A DNA stretch of 64,000 nucleotides. Origin: Ctenosaura bakeri. Its lineage: Eukaryota; Chordata; Lepidosauria; Squamata; Iguanidae. The stretch is from positions 62,001 through 126,000 of the forward strand of contig CAOLHI010001301.1 of NCBI GenBank assembly GCA_948474755.1, in the 5' to 3' direction. A model generated the notes under the pieces. It was not told the origin of the DNA, ran no database searches, and saw only the letters and a list, made by a program, of their open reading frames with translations. Positions 1-10,389 of the stretch are shown piece after piece; within the stretch, counting starts at the first letter, position 1; every line of letters begins with the position of its first letter. A program made the translations under genes and the position numbers.

Positions 1-182
1 GTTGCTGTGTGCTTTCGTTTCTGATTTATGGCAACCCTGAGTCAAACCTATCATGGGATTTTCTAGGGCTGAGAATGTGACACAATCCCAAGGTCACCAG
101 TATGTTTCCCTCACCAAAAGGGGACCTGAACCCTGGTCTCCAGAGTCATAGTCCAACTCTCAAACAACTATACCACACTGGC
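1..182 (-). mobile_element. tRNA-headed SINE (Sauria-SINE type)
   Basis: Read on the minus strand this is a tRNA-derived SINE. The head at 120-182 carries the B-box-like stretch (CCTGGTCTCCAGAG on plus) and the body has the usual AAGGTCACC block near 90-105. The left end (TTTATGGCAACC, 25-40) resembles the BovB-derived 3' tail of squamate SINEs. The element may begin before the window. It is a Pol III-type retroposon, not a tRNA gene: the cloverleaf is decayed and a long non-tRNA body follows. The assignment rests on remembered family sequence. Confidence 0.75.
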
Positions 183-294
183 AAGTATCCCTTATTATAA
201 ACGATGCCCCCTCTTTAAAGGTTGGAAAGTTTTTTTTTCTCATAGAGCCAAAAATATCCTGTATTTTGTGGTGTGAGCCTTTCCTAAAGACAGA

Positions 295-715
295 GGCCCT
301 TTTCGCACGGCATTTGCCATGCGAAAGGGCACTTGAAGCATCACGTGATTGTGAGGAGCAATCTGCATGACACACTCACAATTGCACGACACTCCAGGGG
401 CCGGCAGGCACCAATTGTGCACCTTTTCATTTTCGGCTGGAAGCCAAAAATGGTGCATGATTGCGTATTGCTCCCAGGCCCCACGCACACTTACCTGGCG
501 TGCAGAGCCTCCAGAGCTGCACCGGTCATGCTTCCTGCCCCAGAGCAGCCTGGGAAACTCCCAGGCTGCACTGCAGAAGGAAGAGGTGGGGGTCTTGCAC
601 AAGCAGGCATCTCATGTGGAGCTGAAGCAGCAGGAATGCGGGAACCTCTCACCAGAGGATACTCACGTGATCCTCGCACCCCGGAGCCAGAAAAAGGTAA
701 GTTGCGGAAAGGGCT
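295..715 (+). mobile_element. GGCC-ended MITE, family B, copy 1
   Basis: A 421-bp non-autonomous DNA transposon. It opens with GGCCCTTTTCGCAC and closes with the inverted end GCGGAAAGGGCT. A 3-bp target duplication AGA lies at 292-294 and 716-718. Inside is a chain of separate hairpins, not one long foldback: the first 36 bp pair with themselves (TTTTCGCA...TGCGAAA), another stem surrounds the CATTTTCGGC/GCCAAAAATG palindrome near 427-451, and another is GCAGCCTGGG/CCCAGGCTGC near 547-573. Open frames of 116-136 codons across it are composition artefacts. Superfamily is unproven; GG/CC ends with 3-bp duplications fit PIF/Harbinger best. Confidence 0.85.
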
Positions 716-756
716 AGAAATGTCTGCATCATGTAATTTGTGAATGGGGACAATAT

Positions 757-1177
757 CACCCTTTTCACACAGCATTTTCCATGTGAAAGGGCCCCTTGAG
801 CATCGCACAAATGTGAGGAGCAGTCCACACGATGCACTCATATTTGCGCAACGCTCCAGGGCCTGGCAGGCACCACTCATGCACTTTTTCATTTTTGACT
901 TTAAGCCGAAAATGGTGCACAATCGCGCATCACTCCAGGGCCCCACATGTACTTACCATGTGTGTGAAGCCCCAGGAGCCAGACCGGTTGCGCTTCCTGT
1001 CTCAGTGCAGCCTGGGAAGATCCCAGGCTGCACTGCGAAAAGAAGAGGCAGGGCTCGTGCACAAGCAGGAAGCTCGTGCGGAGCTGAAGAAACCTGGATG
1101 CAAGGGCTTCTCACAAGAGGGTGCTCGCGTGAGCACCGCATCCCAGTGCCGAGAAAAGGTGAGTTGCGGAAAGGGCC
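757..1177 (+). mobile_element. GGCC-ended MITE, family B, copy 2
   Basis: A second 421-bp family-B element in the same orientation, only 41 bp after copy 1. The left end is mutated to CACCCTTTTCACAC and the right end is GCGGAAAGGGCC. The target duplication is TAT (754-756 and 1178-1180), different from the AGA of copy 1. The two copies are therefore separate insertions and not a tandem duplication. Confidence 0.85.
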
Positions 1178-1184
1178 TATGTTA

Positions 1185-1655
1185 ATTTTGCAGAGGAATG
1201 AGTGGCTATGTTTAGTGAAATCAATACTTTCATTTGGTATTTAGAGAGCACACAACCATGTTAGCAGCTACTTACCGGTTATCAACCCTGTGTGTCATGA
1301 ATTTGGACTGTACCTTATTGCTCTTCTGAAAACCTGGTAATGCGACCACTGCTGGAATGAATACTGGGCAGTAAACTTTTTTTTTCTTTTGAAAATAGAA
1401 ATCCGAGGGAGAGGCATATGTTCCAAAGCCTCTTTCACGTATTTTCTTGCTAATCCCAGTCAAACAGGACTCTAGTAACTAACACAATCGAGAACCAACA
1501 AGAGAGGATGCAATAGTATCACCACTTCATCAGATATAGGCACATGGTGAACTCATAAGGCCAGTCTGGATTGAGAAATAGTGTTTAAGTGGGAGGTGTA
1601 GATGGCAGGATTCATTTCTATCATAATTTACATAGGGGCAAGACTGTGACCCATG
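1185..1655. other. unassigned stretch, no gene seen
   Basis: This interval lies between MITE-B copy 2 and the dispersed repeat at 1.66 kb. I see no ORF with protein-like composition, no terminal repeats and no simple repeat beyond a short T run near 1377-1385. It could be old, unrecognised repeat or single-copy intergenic DNA. Confidence 0.4.
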
Positions 1656-1659
1656 GGTT

Positions 1660-2110
1660 CCTTGTAGCTCCTATGAGCTTTTCTAGTCCTCCGATTTGCA
1701 ATAACCCTCCAAAGCATACCCTCCAACTGGTTTTGATCAGTTCTAATGAATCCACTACTGTCCCACATTTTCAACTCTTTTAAAAATATCCCAGTTTCCA
1801 TCTCTTCATCTCTCTTTCCTCCTTTCTCCTCAGCTTACTTCAATTGCTGCAAACAGAGGGCCTTTCCACAGTACACTGTTATAGTGCTATTATTCCACTT
1901 TCAATAAAAAATGAAATTCTACAGAACTCTGGGGTTTGCAGTTTACTGAGGCCAAAGAGCTCTCTGACTGAGAATTCTAAATGCCCCTCCCTAACCTGCA
2001 AAGCCCAGGAGGTTGAAAGTGGAATAACAGCACTGTAACAGTGTAGTGTGGAAAGGCCCTGAGTTCACAGTACAAAAGTGGTTTGGCACTCCATTAACTT
2101 ATCAGGAAAA
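1660..2110 (+). repeat. dispersed repeat R1, copy 1, split by a MITE
   Basis: The stretch 1750-1857 matches, with moderate divergence, sequence at 8260-8380 and 54380-54480: an AACT..TTTTCAA block, then pyrimidine-rich TCTCTTTCCTCC, then CTCAGCTTACTTCA. The match resumes after the MITE at 2070-2100 (GTACAAAAGTGG compared with GTGCAAAGTAGT at 8380). R1 is thus a middle-repetitive family of unknown class, and the MITE went into it. Confidence 0.6.
1858..2059 (-). mobile_element. GGCC-ended foldback MITE, family A, copy 1
   Basis: A ~202-bp element that is almost wholly an inverted repeat: the left arm GGGCCTTTCCACAGTACAC pairs with the right arm GTGTAGTGTGGAAAGGCCC, and pairing continues through CTATTATTCCACTTTC/GAAAGTGGAATAACAG towards a short centre. 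The strand is set by the centre (TTACTGAGGCC orientation). It lies inside dispersed repeat R1. The flanking triplets are AGA/TGA, a possible decayed 3-bp target duplication. Confidence 0.85.
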
Positions 2111-2790
2111 AGTAGAGCGGATAATACAGAGGCCATTTCTATAAAACATCGCTATCCCACAATAGCAGGAGGTTGTTTCCAGTTCAGGATCATTGCTACC
2201 ACACGACACCATCACTATCCAGCTGCTATCCCACCCTCAGACATTGCAAAACCTCCCTATACTATTTCCAGAAAAAAATCCATTAGGCACCTCCTATAGT
2301 GCTTCAATGTCATCAGCTGGCTCACTTTAGAACCAAAATAGTGCTTGATGGTGCTTCCAGTTGTTGCCGATCCAGCAGTGTGTGGGTCGTGTGCGTGCCC
2401 AGATTGTCCCTCCCACCGTAACTCACATGGCGTGGTAACTTCAAAAGCTATCTCTTCTCTGTGTTTATTTTAAAGCTTTTCTTTGAGTTAATTTTTTTTT
2501 AAAAAAATACATCTTTAGACATTATAGCATGAGAATGCAATAGTGTACTGGCATGTTTAGTATGGTTTCCAAAGAAAAATGGGAGGGGGAGAGATCAATG
2601 GGGCAGTCGGCCAGGGTGAAGTCAGGGAAAGGGAGCAGCCAAAGATGCTGTAGTGCAGAATGAACACCAATGGCATTACCACTTAATGCAGAAGGGTGCA
2701 GAAAATAGATTTCCTAATCTGCTACCATCGTGCAAGTGGCAATGTTGGGTTTGTAACAGAAGAATGTGCTAAGAATGTCTAGTGTGGAAA
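2110..2790. other. unassigned stretch, no gene seen
   Basis: Mixed-composition DNA with an A/T-rich patch at 2470-2510 (long T and A runs). No convincing ORF, terminal repeat or known repeat was recognised. Confidence 0.4.
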
Positions 2791-2955
2791 TGGCCAGAAT
2801 CTTGCCCTTCCCAGTACATTCAGGCAAAAGCAAATGGCTGCATCTTCTCCTAGCTTTTGTGTTCTCCCTCATGAAACATTTTTGCCATCAGGAACATTCT
2901 GATGTTGTACAGCCTCATGTGTCCTGGTTTTCATCCGTAAACATTTGAAGGGTAC
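2790..2955 (+). repeat. dispersed repeat R1, 3' part
   Basis: CTCCTAGCTTTTGTGTTC, TTTTGCCATC and CTGGTTTTCATC occur in the same order at 8590-8660 and at 54600-55160. This marks 2790-2955 as the distal half of the R1 family. It lies about 700 bp beyond the proximal half at 1.7-2.1 kb, so it may be the same R1 insertion interrupted by something I did not recognise. Confidence 0.5.
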
Positions 2956-4055
2956 ACCCAAAGCCCTCCCCCTCCATCAGGCATTTTCTCAGCCAACCGT
3001 CCCCACAAAAAATGTGGCTCCCAGAGACCTCCATTAAAGCAGCCTGCCTCGACTTCCTCCATTCCCCAAAAGTAAAGAAAGGACTGACAGAAGCCAGAAG
3101 TACAAAACAAGGAGTCATGTCCTGTTAAGTTTTGGCCCTCAAACCAGCAGAAAATAAGATTGTACAGCCACCACGGGGGTGAAAATTCACCCCTACACCC
3201 ACTGTAGCTGACAATTTGCACCCCAAGTTGTTAACATGTTTGTGCAAGAAAAAGCCTTGCCAGTTTTGCCTTAGCTCTAAACAATACCAAAATCACACAC
3301 ATATCCCCCAAATTACAGAATTATTTGTACCAAATGTTTTCAGCTTTGAGGCTTAATTCAGAAAGGAGGTGCTTTCACATCCGAACGAGACACAGTAGGC
3401 ACATACAAGAGATTACTTTTCCGACAAGTTAATCTTCCTATATCCATTATCTGGAGTAGTTCAAAAAGCTTGAGGAAGAAGGGAAAATGGAACTGTTGTT
3501 GAAGAAAGGAATACATGTTCAGGTAATTACAAATAACAGACACATCTGGTTATCTTAATTGTTTGGGAATGTCTCAATTAGCTCTGAATGTTTTCGTAAG
3601 GACTTGGAGACAGTAAAAAAGAGAGAAAGAGGGAGAACTTTCTCGCAGCAGATTGGATTAGCTGATGAGAGTCAATATTGTGGATCTAAAATGTTCAAGC
3701 TGCTTAAGGCCATGGAATGCTTGCAGAGTGAGAGCTGTTCAGCTTTTATGAAGCTCCTCAGAATAACAGCACTAAAGTTAAGAAGGTCACAGGTAGCCTG
3801 CAGAGGGCATTCTTTCCATGGAGAATTGCCCTCTATGGGAAGAGGGGATTGGCAAGGGAAGGGAGTCATGCTGTGATCAAATGATGTTAATTGGAAATCT
3901 AGCAGTTCACTCCTGGATGCCTCTACTCAGAAGTAAACCCCATTGATTTCAATGCAATGTCCTTGCAGGTAGGGTTGTTTGAAGAATTCATTTTTGCTGT
4001 ATTCTGGTAAAAACTGACTTAGTCCACACTTTCCAGGTGATTGTGCAGTTCAGAG
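2956..4055. other. unassigned stretch, no gene seen
   Basis: About 1.1 kb with no recognised transposon. The longest frame (3559-3876, 105 codons) has ordinary amino-acid content but no recognisable domain and no splice or promoter context. It could contain single-copy intergenic sequence. Confidence 0.4.
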
Positions 4056-4059
4056 CTAG

Positions 4060-4545
4060 CCTGTGGAAAAGTTCTTTTCTTGGACTACAATGTCTAGGCT
4101 CAGATTTTGGAGTGCTGTGTACAGTTCTGGCCAACATAGTTTTAAGAAGATATTGAAAAGCTGGACTCTGTTTAGAGGAGGGTGACCAAGCAGGTCAAAC
4201 CGAGCTCTATGAGGAATGTCTAAAGGTTCTGGGAAGACCAAAAAGTGATATGATAGCAATCATGAAATATCTAAAGGTATGTCAGGTGCAAGCTTGTTTT
4301 CTATTACTCCAGAGTCTGGGGAACACAAGATTACAAGAAAAGTGATTACGCCTAGACCTTAGAAAGAACTTCCTGATAATCATCGCAGTGAGATAGACCA
4401 CTGTGGAAAGTTTAGGTTTCTAAATGGACATTTTGAATGGCCATCTATCAGTGGCACTTTAGCTGTGGATTCCTGTATGGCAGAATATTGAAGCAGAAGT
4501 ACTTTGGGATCTCTTCCAACTTTATGATTCTATGATTCTACCATT
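4060..4545 (+). mobile_element. old CR1 LINE, 3' end
   Basis: The 3' part of a CR1 non-LTR retrotransposon, heavily decayed. Translated pieces echo the C-terminus of the CR1 reverse transcriptase seen intact at 45.7-46.5 kb (AVYSSGQHSF for the VQFWAPQF block, then RNFLIIIAV for KNFLTVRAV). It ends in the CR1 octamer tail (ATGATTCTATGATTCT at 4526-4540). Frameshifts and stops are frequent, so it is a dead fragment and one of the older repeats here. Confidence 0.8.
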
Positions 4546-4789
4546 GCCTAGGATGAAGTTTTATCAACACAACTACACTAGAGTTACTGGATCATTATGC
4601 AGCATCCCACATCAGGCATCATGGCCAGGAACTCCTTATTGTGAACCTGCCTATTAAATTCCTCACATATCACTAAAGAATACAGTTATGAAACCTCCTA
4701 GATGTTGCAACCACTTGGGCAATGGTTTATGCTGTTGCACCAGGGCTTCTTGTTCTTCTTAACTGCTTGTCAAGTCAACTTCAATATAC

Positions 4790-5460
4790 AGTTACCTTAT
4801 GAATGAGAGACTTCCAGTTCATCCTATGATAACCAGCCCTGCATAGATCTTGCAGACTCAGGTTCATGGCCTCCTTGATTAAATCTATCCATCTGTAATA
4901 TGTTCTTCCTCTTTTCCCATTGCCTTCTATTTGCCAAGCATTATTGTTTTTGCTAGTGGATCATGTCTTCTCATGACATGTCCAAAGTATGACACTCTCA
5001 GTTTAGCCATCTTGGCTTCTAGGGAGAATTCAGGCTTCATTTGCTTTAGGGTCCATTTATTTGTCTTTTTTAGCAGTCCACAGTATCCGTAACACTCTTC
5101 TCCAGCACTACATTTCAAAGGAGTTGATTTCTTTTCCTCTCTGTTTTATTCACTGTCCAGGTTTCATACCCATAAATAGAAACTGGAAATATGGTGCCAT
5201 GGGCCATCCTAACTTTTGGATTCAAAGATAGATCTTACACTTCAGAATCTTGTCTAGCTTCTTCATGGCTGCCTTTCCAAGTTCTAGCCTTCTTCTGATT
5301 TCTTCACTGAAGGTATGGACAATCCTGAACTATTTCAATGTCTTCGTCATTATGTAAATCATCTATGGTCATTAATTTTGCTTTCTTAATGTTCAAATGT
5401 AAATGGGCCTTTGCATTTTCTTCCTTGACTTTCTTCAGTAAGTGTTCCTAGATTTTGCTG
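4790..5460 (-). pseudogene. RTE/BovB LINE, C-terminal fragment
   Basis: On the minus strand, 4927-5118 encodes a frame including LRVSYFGHVMRRHDPLAK and then TIMLGK. This is the well-known GH(V/I)MRR..(L)..TIMLGK block near the C-terminus of squamate RTE/BovB polyproteins. Flanking sequence continues in broken frames (RTYYR.IDLI, then NLSLQDLCRAGYHR-like peptide towards 4830). The fragment is truncated and frameshifted, and the endonuclease and catalytic YADD core are absent. Related BovB tails are what the SINEs in this window carry at their 3' ends. Confidence 0.7.
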
Positions 5461-6320
5461 TTTCCTGCTAGCAATGGGTGAGGTTGCACCCTGTTTCAGA
5501 GCAAAACAGCTGCTTCTGGGAGAAGCTTCCAGAAGTGGAAATAATCATTATTGAAACGTAGGGATGGTTTGGCCAGAAGGCTTTTCAGGAGAATTTGCAA
5601 GGAGTCTAGAACTGTATGCGACATGGAAATCAAATTTTGCCATCCCTTCCCTGTACAAAAAAAAAAAAAAAGGTGATTTCTCAGTTAATAAATTCAAATT
5701 CATAACCAAGAACTTTACAACAAGGGTGTGATGTAATCTGGTGCAATGCAATCTATATTTCAGCCACAAATACATATTTCTACTACAGTCCAGTAACTGA
5801 TATAAAACTAAGCCATTTGGGGGTACCTTTTTAAAGGTGACGAATGCAACTTAGAGCAGGGTGGGCAACTGCATGAGGGCCATGGTCTAATTTCTCCCCA
5901 CAGACAGAAGCCACTACCCTCTTACAAGCACAAAGCTTCTATTTTCCTTTGACATCACATTATTTTCTGCCACCATTTCGAGAGGGACTGCAGAGAAAAA
6001 TGGAGGTATATAGAGGTAGAGTTTTGGGGGTGCTTGTGGGGTTGACTTCATGAATTTCCATACAGTTGGTGGGCTTTCAGAATATTTGGAGGGGCAACAT
6101 GCCTCAAAATTAGGTCTCTAATACCGTGGGATGGGCTTTGGGGGACCGATGGGAGTCCAGAGGCCATAAAAGTGGGGTCCAGGGGACCATTGGCTGCACC
6201 ATGCCCACCTCCACCCTAGAGTCAGCTGAAGTTTCTCTTATACACAAAAATGAAAGACAATCACTTGATATTGTAATATGACAGGACACAGAGGCCTAAA
6301 CTCAGTTGTTAATGCGACCA
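5461..6320. other. unassigned stretch, no gene seen
   Basis: About 860 bp of unique-looking or strongly decayed DNA with an A15-16 run near 5656. No coding or repeat signal that I can defend. Confidence 0.4.
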
Positions 6321-6427
6321 AGGGCCTTTCCATACTACACTGTTATAGTGCTATTATTCCACTATCAACATCCTATGGACTCCTGGGGTTTGCAGTTTAG
6401 GGAGGGGCCTTTAGAATTCTCAGCCAG

Positions 6428-7425
6428 TATCTCATGGGCTTCCAGGACCTAGACAGACTCAGAGGCCCTTTCCGCACCTTACCTTCTTCCGGCACCAGGG
6501 TGCGGGGATCGCACAAGTGGCCTCTGGTGAGAGGCTCTCGTGTCTGGGGTCCTTCAGCTCCACACGAGCTGCCTGCTCTCATGAAAGCCCTGCCTCTTCT
6601 TTCTGCTGTGCATCCTGGGAGTTTCCCAGGCTGCACTAGGGCAGGAAGCACAACCGGTGCAGCTCTGGGGATCCGCACACCAGGTAAGTGCATGTGGGGC
6701 CCGTGAACAATGCACGATCACCCACCATTTTAGGCTGGAAGCTGAAAATGAAAAGGTGCGCAATCAGTGCCTGCCAGCCCCTAGAGAATCACATGATTGT
6801 GAGTGCATCGTGCAGATCGCTCTTCACAATCGCACAATTCTCCAGGTGCCCTTTTGCATGGAAAATGCCATGCGAAAAGGGCCAGAGTCTGAGGAAGTAG
6901 AACCTGCTCTGAGCCCTGGCACAGAGACTGCTGCAGCAGAACCTGCAGAGCAGACAGTGCCACCACCTGCCCCAGCGACAGAAGTGTCAGCCCCAGTAGG
7001 GAGTCCTGCTCACTCTGACACAGAGAATGATCTAGCCATACCTACCTTCACCCAGCATAGACACCAAAAGTGTCTCCTGCAATGCTCCCAGCAAATTAAT
7101 GCCAAACACCAATTAATCAGGCACCAGCTGCACTGACCTTGGAGCCTATAAGAACTGTGCCTTTCCCCTCTAGCCTTTGTCAGCAATCAACTGACCATTT
7201 CTCCTGTGCATGCTTCTGTTTGCTTCCCTTGCCTGGTATTCTGCTATTTGACCTATGTTTATATTGCCTGCTGTTGATTTATGGACATTGCTGGAATTGT
7301 TATTTGCTTCTCATTTGTAAGGTTGTTTTCTTCCTAAGGTAAACTGACTAATTGCTTAACCACCTGAGCTTCTTGACCTGTATTATCAGCTTCTCCTGGC
7401 TGCCAGACCAGACCAGGCATGGACA
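6428..7425 (+). mobile_element. solo LTR, family G copy 2, split by MITE-B
   Basis: The sequence is collinear with the 564-bp LTR at 23942-24505. It starts near CTCATGGGCTTCCAGGACC and ends in CATGGACA. After removing the MITE-B insertion (6464-6883 plus one AGA) its length is about 575 bp. CCTATAAGAAC at 7146-7156 is a plausible TATA box at the same place as in copy 1. No clean target duplication remains (GCCAG before, CAGAC after). No internal retroviral or Gypsy coding region adjoins it. Confidence 0.7.
6464..6883 (-). mobile_element. GGCC-ended MITE, family B, copy 3
   Basis: A 420-bp family-B element in reverse orientation, with ends GGCCCTTTCCGCAC and GCGAAAAGGGCC. The target duplication AGA is exact (6461-6463, 6884-6886). 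The uninterrupted LTR at 23942 reads ACTCAGAGTCTGAGG at this point, which is the empty site. It is the innermost layer of a three-element nest. Confidence 0.9.
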
Positions 7426-7525
7426 CAGACAGCTCTTTGGTCTCTGTAAACTACAAACCCCAGAATTCCACAGGATGTTGAAAGTGGAATAATAGCATTA
7501 TTAACAGTGTAGGGCAGAAAAGCCC

Positions 7526-8190
7526 TTAGTTACACCCATCAGATTACTGGGACCTGCCTAAGAGTGGAATTTCCATGCTTAAGTCTACTCTGGTTGGAAC
7601 TAATGATTAGATTTAGGCCAAAAAACAAACATACCCCCAAGTCCCCTCTATCTTACCGCAGGCTTAATACAGAAAAGGTTGTCTTTATGACTTTCCTGTG
7701 AAACACAGAAACCTTTCCTCAGGTAGTGGTTTTCATTTCACAGTGTAAACCAGAGTATGCCACAAACACCCCAGTGGCACATTTCCTCCAGGTTGTTAGG
7801 ACCAGCATAGTGCTTTAAGTCTGATGTTCCTTGCAGGTTTTCTTGTGAATCAGCTGGTCTCCTCTGATGTAAAGACAAAAATTAGTGTGGGGGTGGTTGG
7901 GTGCGGGGAACCAAGACCATTCCTCACCCTACTCTTTCACCACCACTGTAGAGATTGGATTAAATAAAAATAGTTAATGATGAAATCCATAAATAAAAAG
8001 TTCTTCATTAAACAGAAGTCTGCTTCCCCAAAATGGCAAGACATTAAACACATTCTCTCCAAAGCGAAACTGTCATCAGTGGCATTTGCAAGATGGGGTG
8101 TGAACACATTTGAACAGAGTTTTATTTAGAATGCAATAAAGCACACAGGCACAAACTGTGTTTCTCCCATAGCTAATCTGTGAGGTCCAC
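7526..8190. other. unassigned stretch, no gene seen
   Basis: No repeat family or coding region was recognised. Part of 8040-8130 has the texture of single-copy DNA but gives no specific signal. Confidence 0.35.
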
Positions 8191-8199
8191 AACAATTCC

Positions 8200-8700
8200 A
8201 CAAGATTTTATTCCTCATTGCCCTGATCCATATCTTTCAACTGTCCTGATGGGCAAGGGACAGTTCCAACTAACATGCTCTCATCCCACTTTTTCAACTG
8301 CTTTTCAAATGTTCCAGTTTCTCTTGCCTCCTCTCATTTTCCCCTTTGTCCTCAGCTTACTTCAGTTGCTGCAGACTAGTGCAAAGTAGTTTGCACTCAA
8401 CTCAGTGGAGGGAGAGGAGAGGAGAGGAGGGAGCAGAATCTTGGCCTTTTCAGGCCTTTTCCACACTAGACTGTTATAGTGCTATTACTCTACTTTTAAC
8501 ATCCTATGGAATTCTGAGGTTTGCAGTTGAGAGAGAGGCAAACTGCTGCAACCCCACCTAGCCTGTTGTTCCTCCTCACAAATAACTTTTGCCATCTTGA
8601 CTGCACTCTGATGTTGTTTAGCCACAAATGCCACAGTTTTCATCTGTAAAATGTCTGAGAGTATGCTGCACTCTGGCTGTATCTGTAATTTGGCCTGAAG
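8200..8700 (+). repeat. dispersed repeat R1, copy 2, carrying a MITE-A half
   Basis: 8260-8450 and 8540-8670 match the R1 family at 54360-54659 and 55117-55170 in the same order. Shared words include TTTTCAACTGC, CTCAGCTTACTTCA, TTTGCACTCAA, GGGAGAG and GTTTTCATCTGT. A family-A MITE half interrupts it at 8452-8538. An R1 copy with no insertion at the MITE-D position supplies the empty site for the MITE-D at 54660. Confidence 0.65.
8452..8538 (+). mobile_element. MITE-A, left half only
   Basis: Begins AGGCCTTTTCCACACTAGAC and runs through TTATAGTGCTATTACTC to TTTGCAGTTGAG, after which R1 sequence resumes. The right arm is missing. Loss of one arm is common in foldback elements through deletion between the arms. 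Confidence 0.75.
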
Positions 8701-8719
8701 TTCTCCCTCAAACAAAATA

Positions 8720-9277
8720 CCTAGGAGCTTTAAAGGCTATTCAAAAAAAGTTTTTATGAGATTGTCTCTAGTGCAAGGTCTTCACATCCTGTGGTTGTTT
8801 TCCTGCCATTCACCAAGTGAAATCTGAAGATGGTTTCTAGTTTCCTGCTCCAGCAAGAAAGTTTGAGGAAAGGCAACTGGCTGGAGTCCTGCTAATATCT
8901 ACTGCATGCGTAAGTTCCTTACAGAAGCAATTGGGCATTATTATCCAATGTAGAACCTTCACATTTAGTTCAAAGTTGCAAAAGTAGACTCCTTCGTATG
9001 GTGCCATTATACATATAGACGTGCATGTGCCCAACAGAGAAGGATATGCATACATATGCAGATGTGTTCATGCATTCCATTGTACATTGGGTTGCACATT
9101 TGACGGGACAATAGTTACAGCAGCCAGCATAGGTGAAAAAGGGAGAACCCAGAAGACTAGGGGTGTGTATACAGTAAGGATACATCAATGAGGCAAACAG
9201 CTGGGGGAGGCTGTCAGCCGATATAAACAGGGGAAAGGATGGGAAGGAGCCATTGCAAACAACTAATATTTTCAGAG
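8720..9277. other. unassigned stretch, no gene seen
   Basis: No recognised repeat. It contains runs of ATG/CAT words (8990-9080) but no periodic array and no coding domain. Confidence 0.35.
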
Positions 9278-9281
9278 GAAG

Positions 9282-10152
9282 TGTTACCCTGTATGTTGGG
9301 GGTCCCGGGAGGGGCACCCAAATTACAAAATAAAATACAAGTTGAGGGAATTTAACTTGAGCACTCTCTTGGCTAAATGAGAGGCAGGGTAACTTAACAA
9401 GGATCTTTTAACCCAATGTCTATGGCTTCAGGTCAGAGAGCAAGCAAGCAAGTTTTAAAAGTAACAAAAATAACAGTTTTATTGAAAGATAAACAGCAAA
9501 TAAACAACACGCACACTAGCTAACTTGGAAACAGAAATGGAGAGCTTAGGAGTGGGTAATACGACACCTGGTCTCGTTGTCCTGGAGAGAAAGACGGGGT
9601 TCCAAGAAAGAAAGCTCAGCATGGCTGGCTGAGGGGAGCTCCTTAGACAACCAGCAGCAAGGCGGGATGGAAGTCCAGGGTGATCCAAAGACATCCCAAA
9701 AGTGGGGACCTTTTATAGGGTGGATTTTAGCTACACACTATGGCATGCTCGGTGAGAACAAAGGAGGTTTGGAGTTGGACAAAGGAGTTGGAAAAGGTCA
9801 AGTTTTGCATGATTGGTTTTGCTCTTGATGACAATAGTGTGACCGGATCGTTAATAGCCCGATACAAAAGAGTAGCTTGGCTCTTGGCTGTATGGCTTTG
9901 TGTAAGTCCGAGCGAGCAGAGCTGGTTTGCAGGGGGGTTTTTCCCTAAAGCAACGGAGAGGCTTAAAGTGCCTGCCTGAATGAGGTCTTGGAATGTACAA
10001 CCTTTAACGGCAGCGCCCAATACATGCTTGTCCGGTGGACCTCTGCAAACACGTGGAGTAGGGTGGCAGAGAAAGGTCAAGCAAAGGCCAAATTATTTGA
10101 TATCAAAAGGATCTCTAGTGCTCTCACCAGACATATCATAACCGTGATAACA
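9282..10152 (-). mobile_element. solo LTR, family A, copy 1 (871 bp)
   Basis: An ERV-type LTR bounded by TGTTACC and GATAACA, with a perfect 4-bp target duplication GAAG (9278-9281 and 10153-10156). The transcriptional sense is minus: TTTTATAGGG at 9711-9720 is the reversed TATA box and TTTTATTGAAAG at 9476-9487 is near the reversed poly(A) region. No gag, pol or env sequence adjoins it, so it is a solo LTR left by recombination. A 4-bp duplication is typical of class I (gammaretrovirus-like) and epsilon-like ERVs. Confidence 0.9.
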
Positions 10153-10389
10153 GAAGGACACTGGAATCCCTTGCTCAGGTTCCTGGAAACCTTGATCTTT
10201 ATCTTGTGTGCAGACTTCACTACTGGACTATCACTCTGAATTTACTGTGGACTTGGACTGCAAAACAATGATTGGTAAGTGGCTAACAAACTGTTACTAA
10301 CTTTGCTTGTGGCTACTGATAAAAGAGTCTAATTAGAGAGCTGTAAACCTTGGCTGGCTGCCAGCACTGGGCACCACCCTCTGGCTAAT

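Larger units (their letters stand above)
6322..7525 (+). mobile_element. MITE-A copy 2, split by an LTR
   Basis: The left arm (6322-6427, beginning AGGGCCTTTCCATACTACAC) and the right arm (7431-7525, ending GTAGGGCAGAAAAGCCC) together make one family-A foldback element. A ~1-kb insertion separates them within the central AGAATTCTCAGCCAG/AGCTCTTTGG segment. In uninterrupted copies (36415, 39790) these two pieces are adjacent, so the insertion is later than the MITE. Confidence 0.85.

Noticed and set aside
120..182. Possible tRNA gene
   Set aside because: A tRNA-derived SINE head with decayed boxes and a long non-tRNA body; the same holds at 14.8, 16.7, 27.3 and 53.5 kb.
333..1244. Several 116-166 codon frames over the first 1.2 kb
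   Set aside because: All lie on two MITE-B copies; the same peptides recur at every other MITE-B because of the shared DNA, with no constraint.
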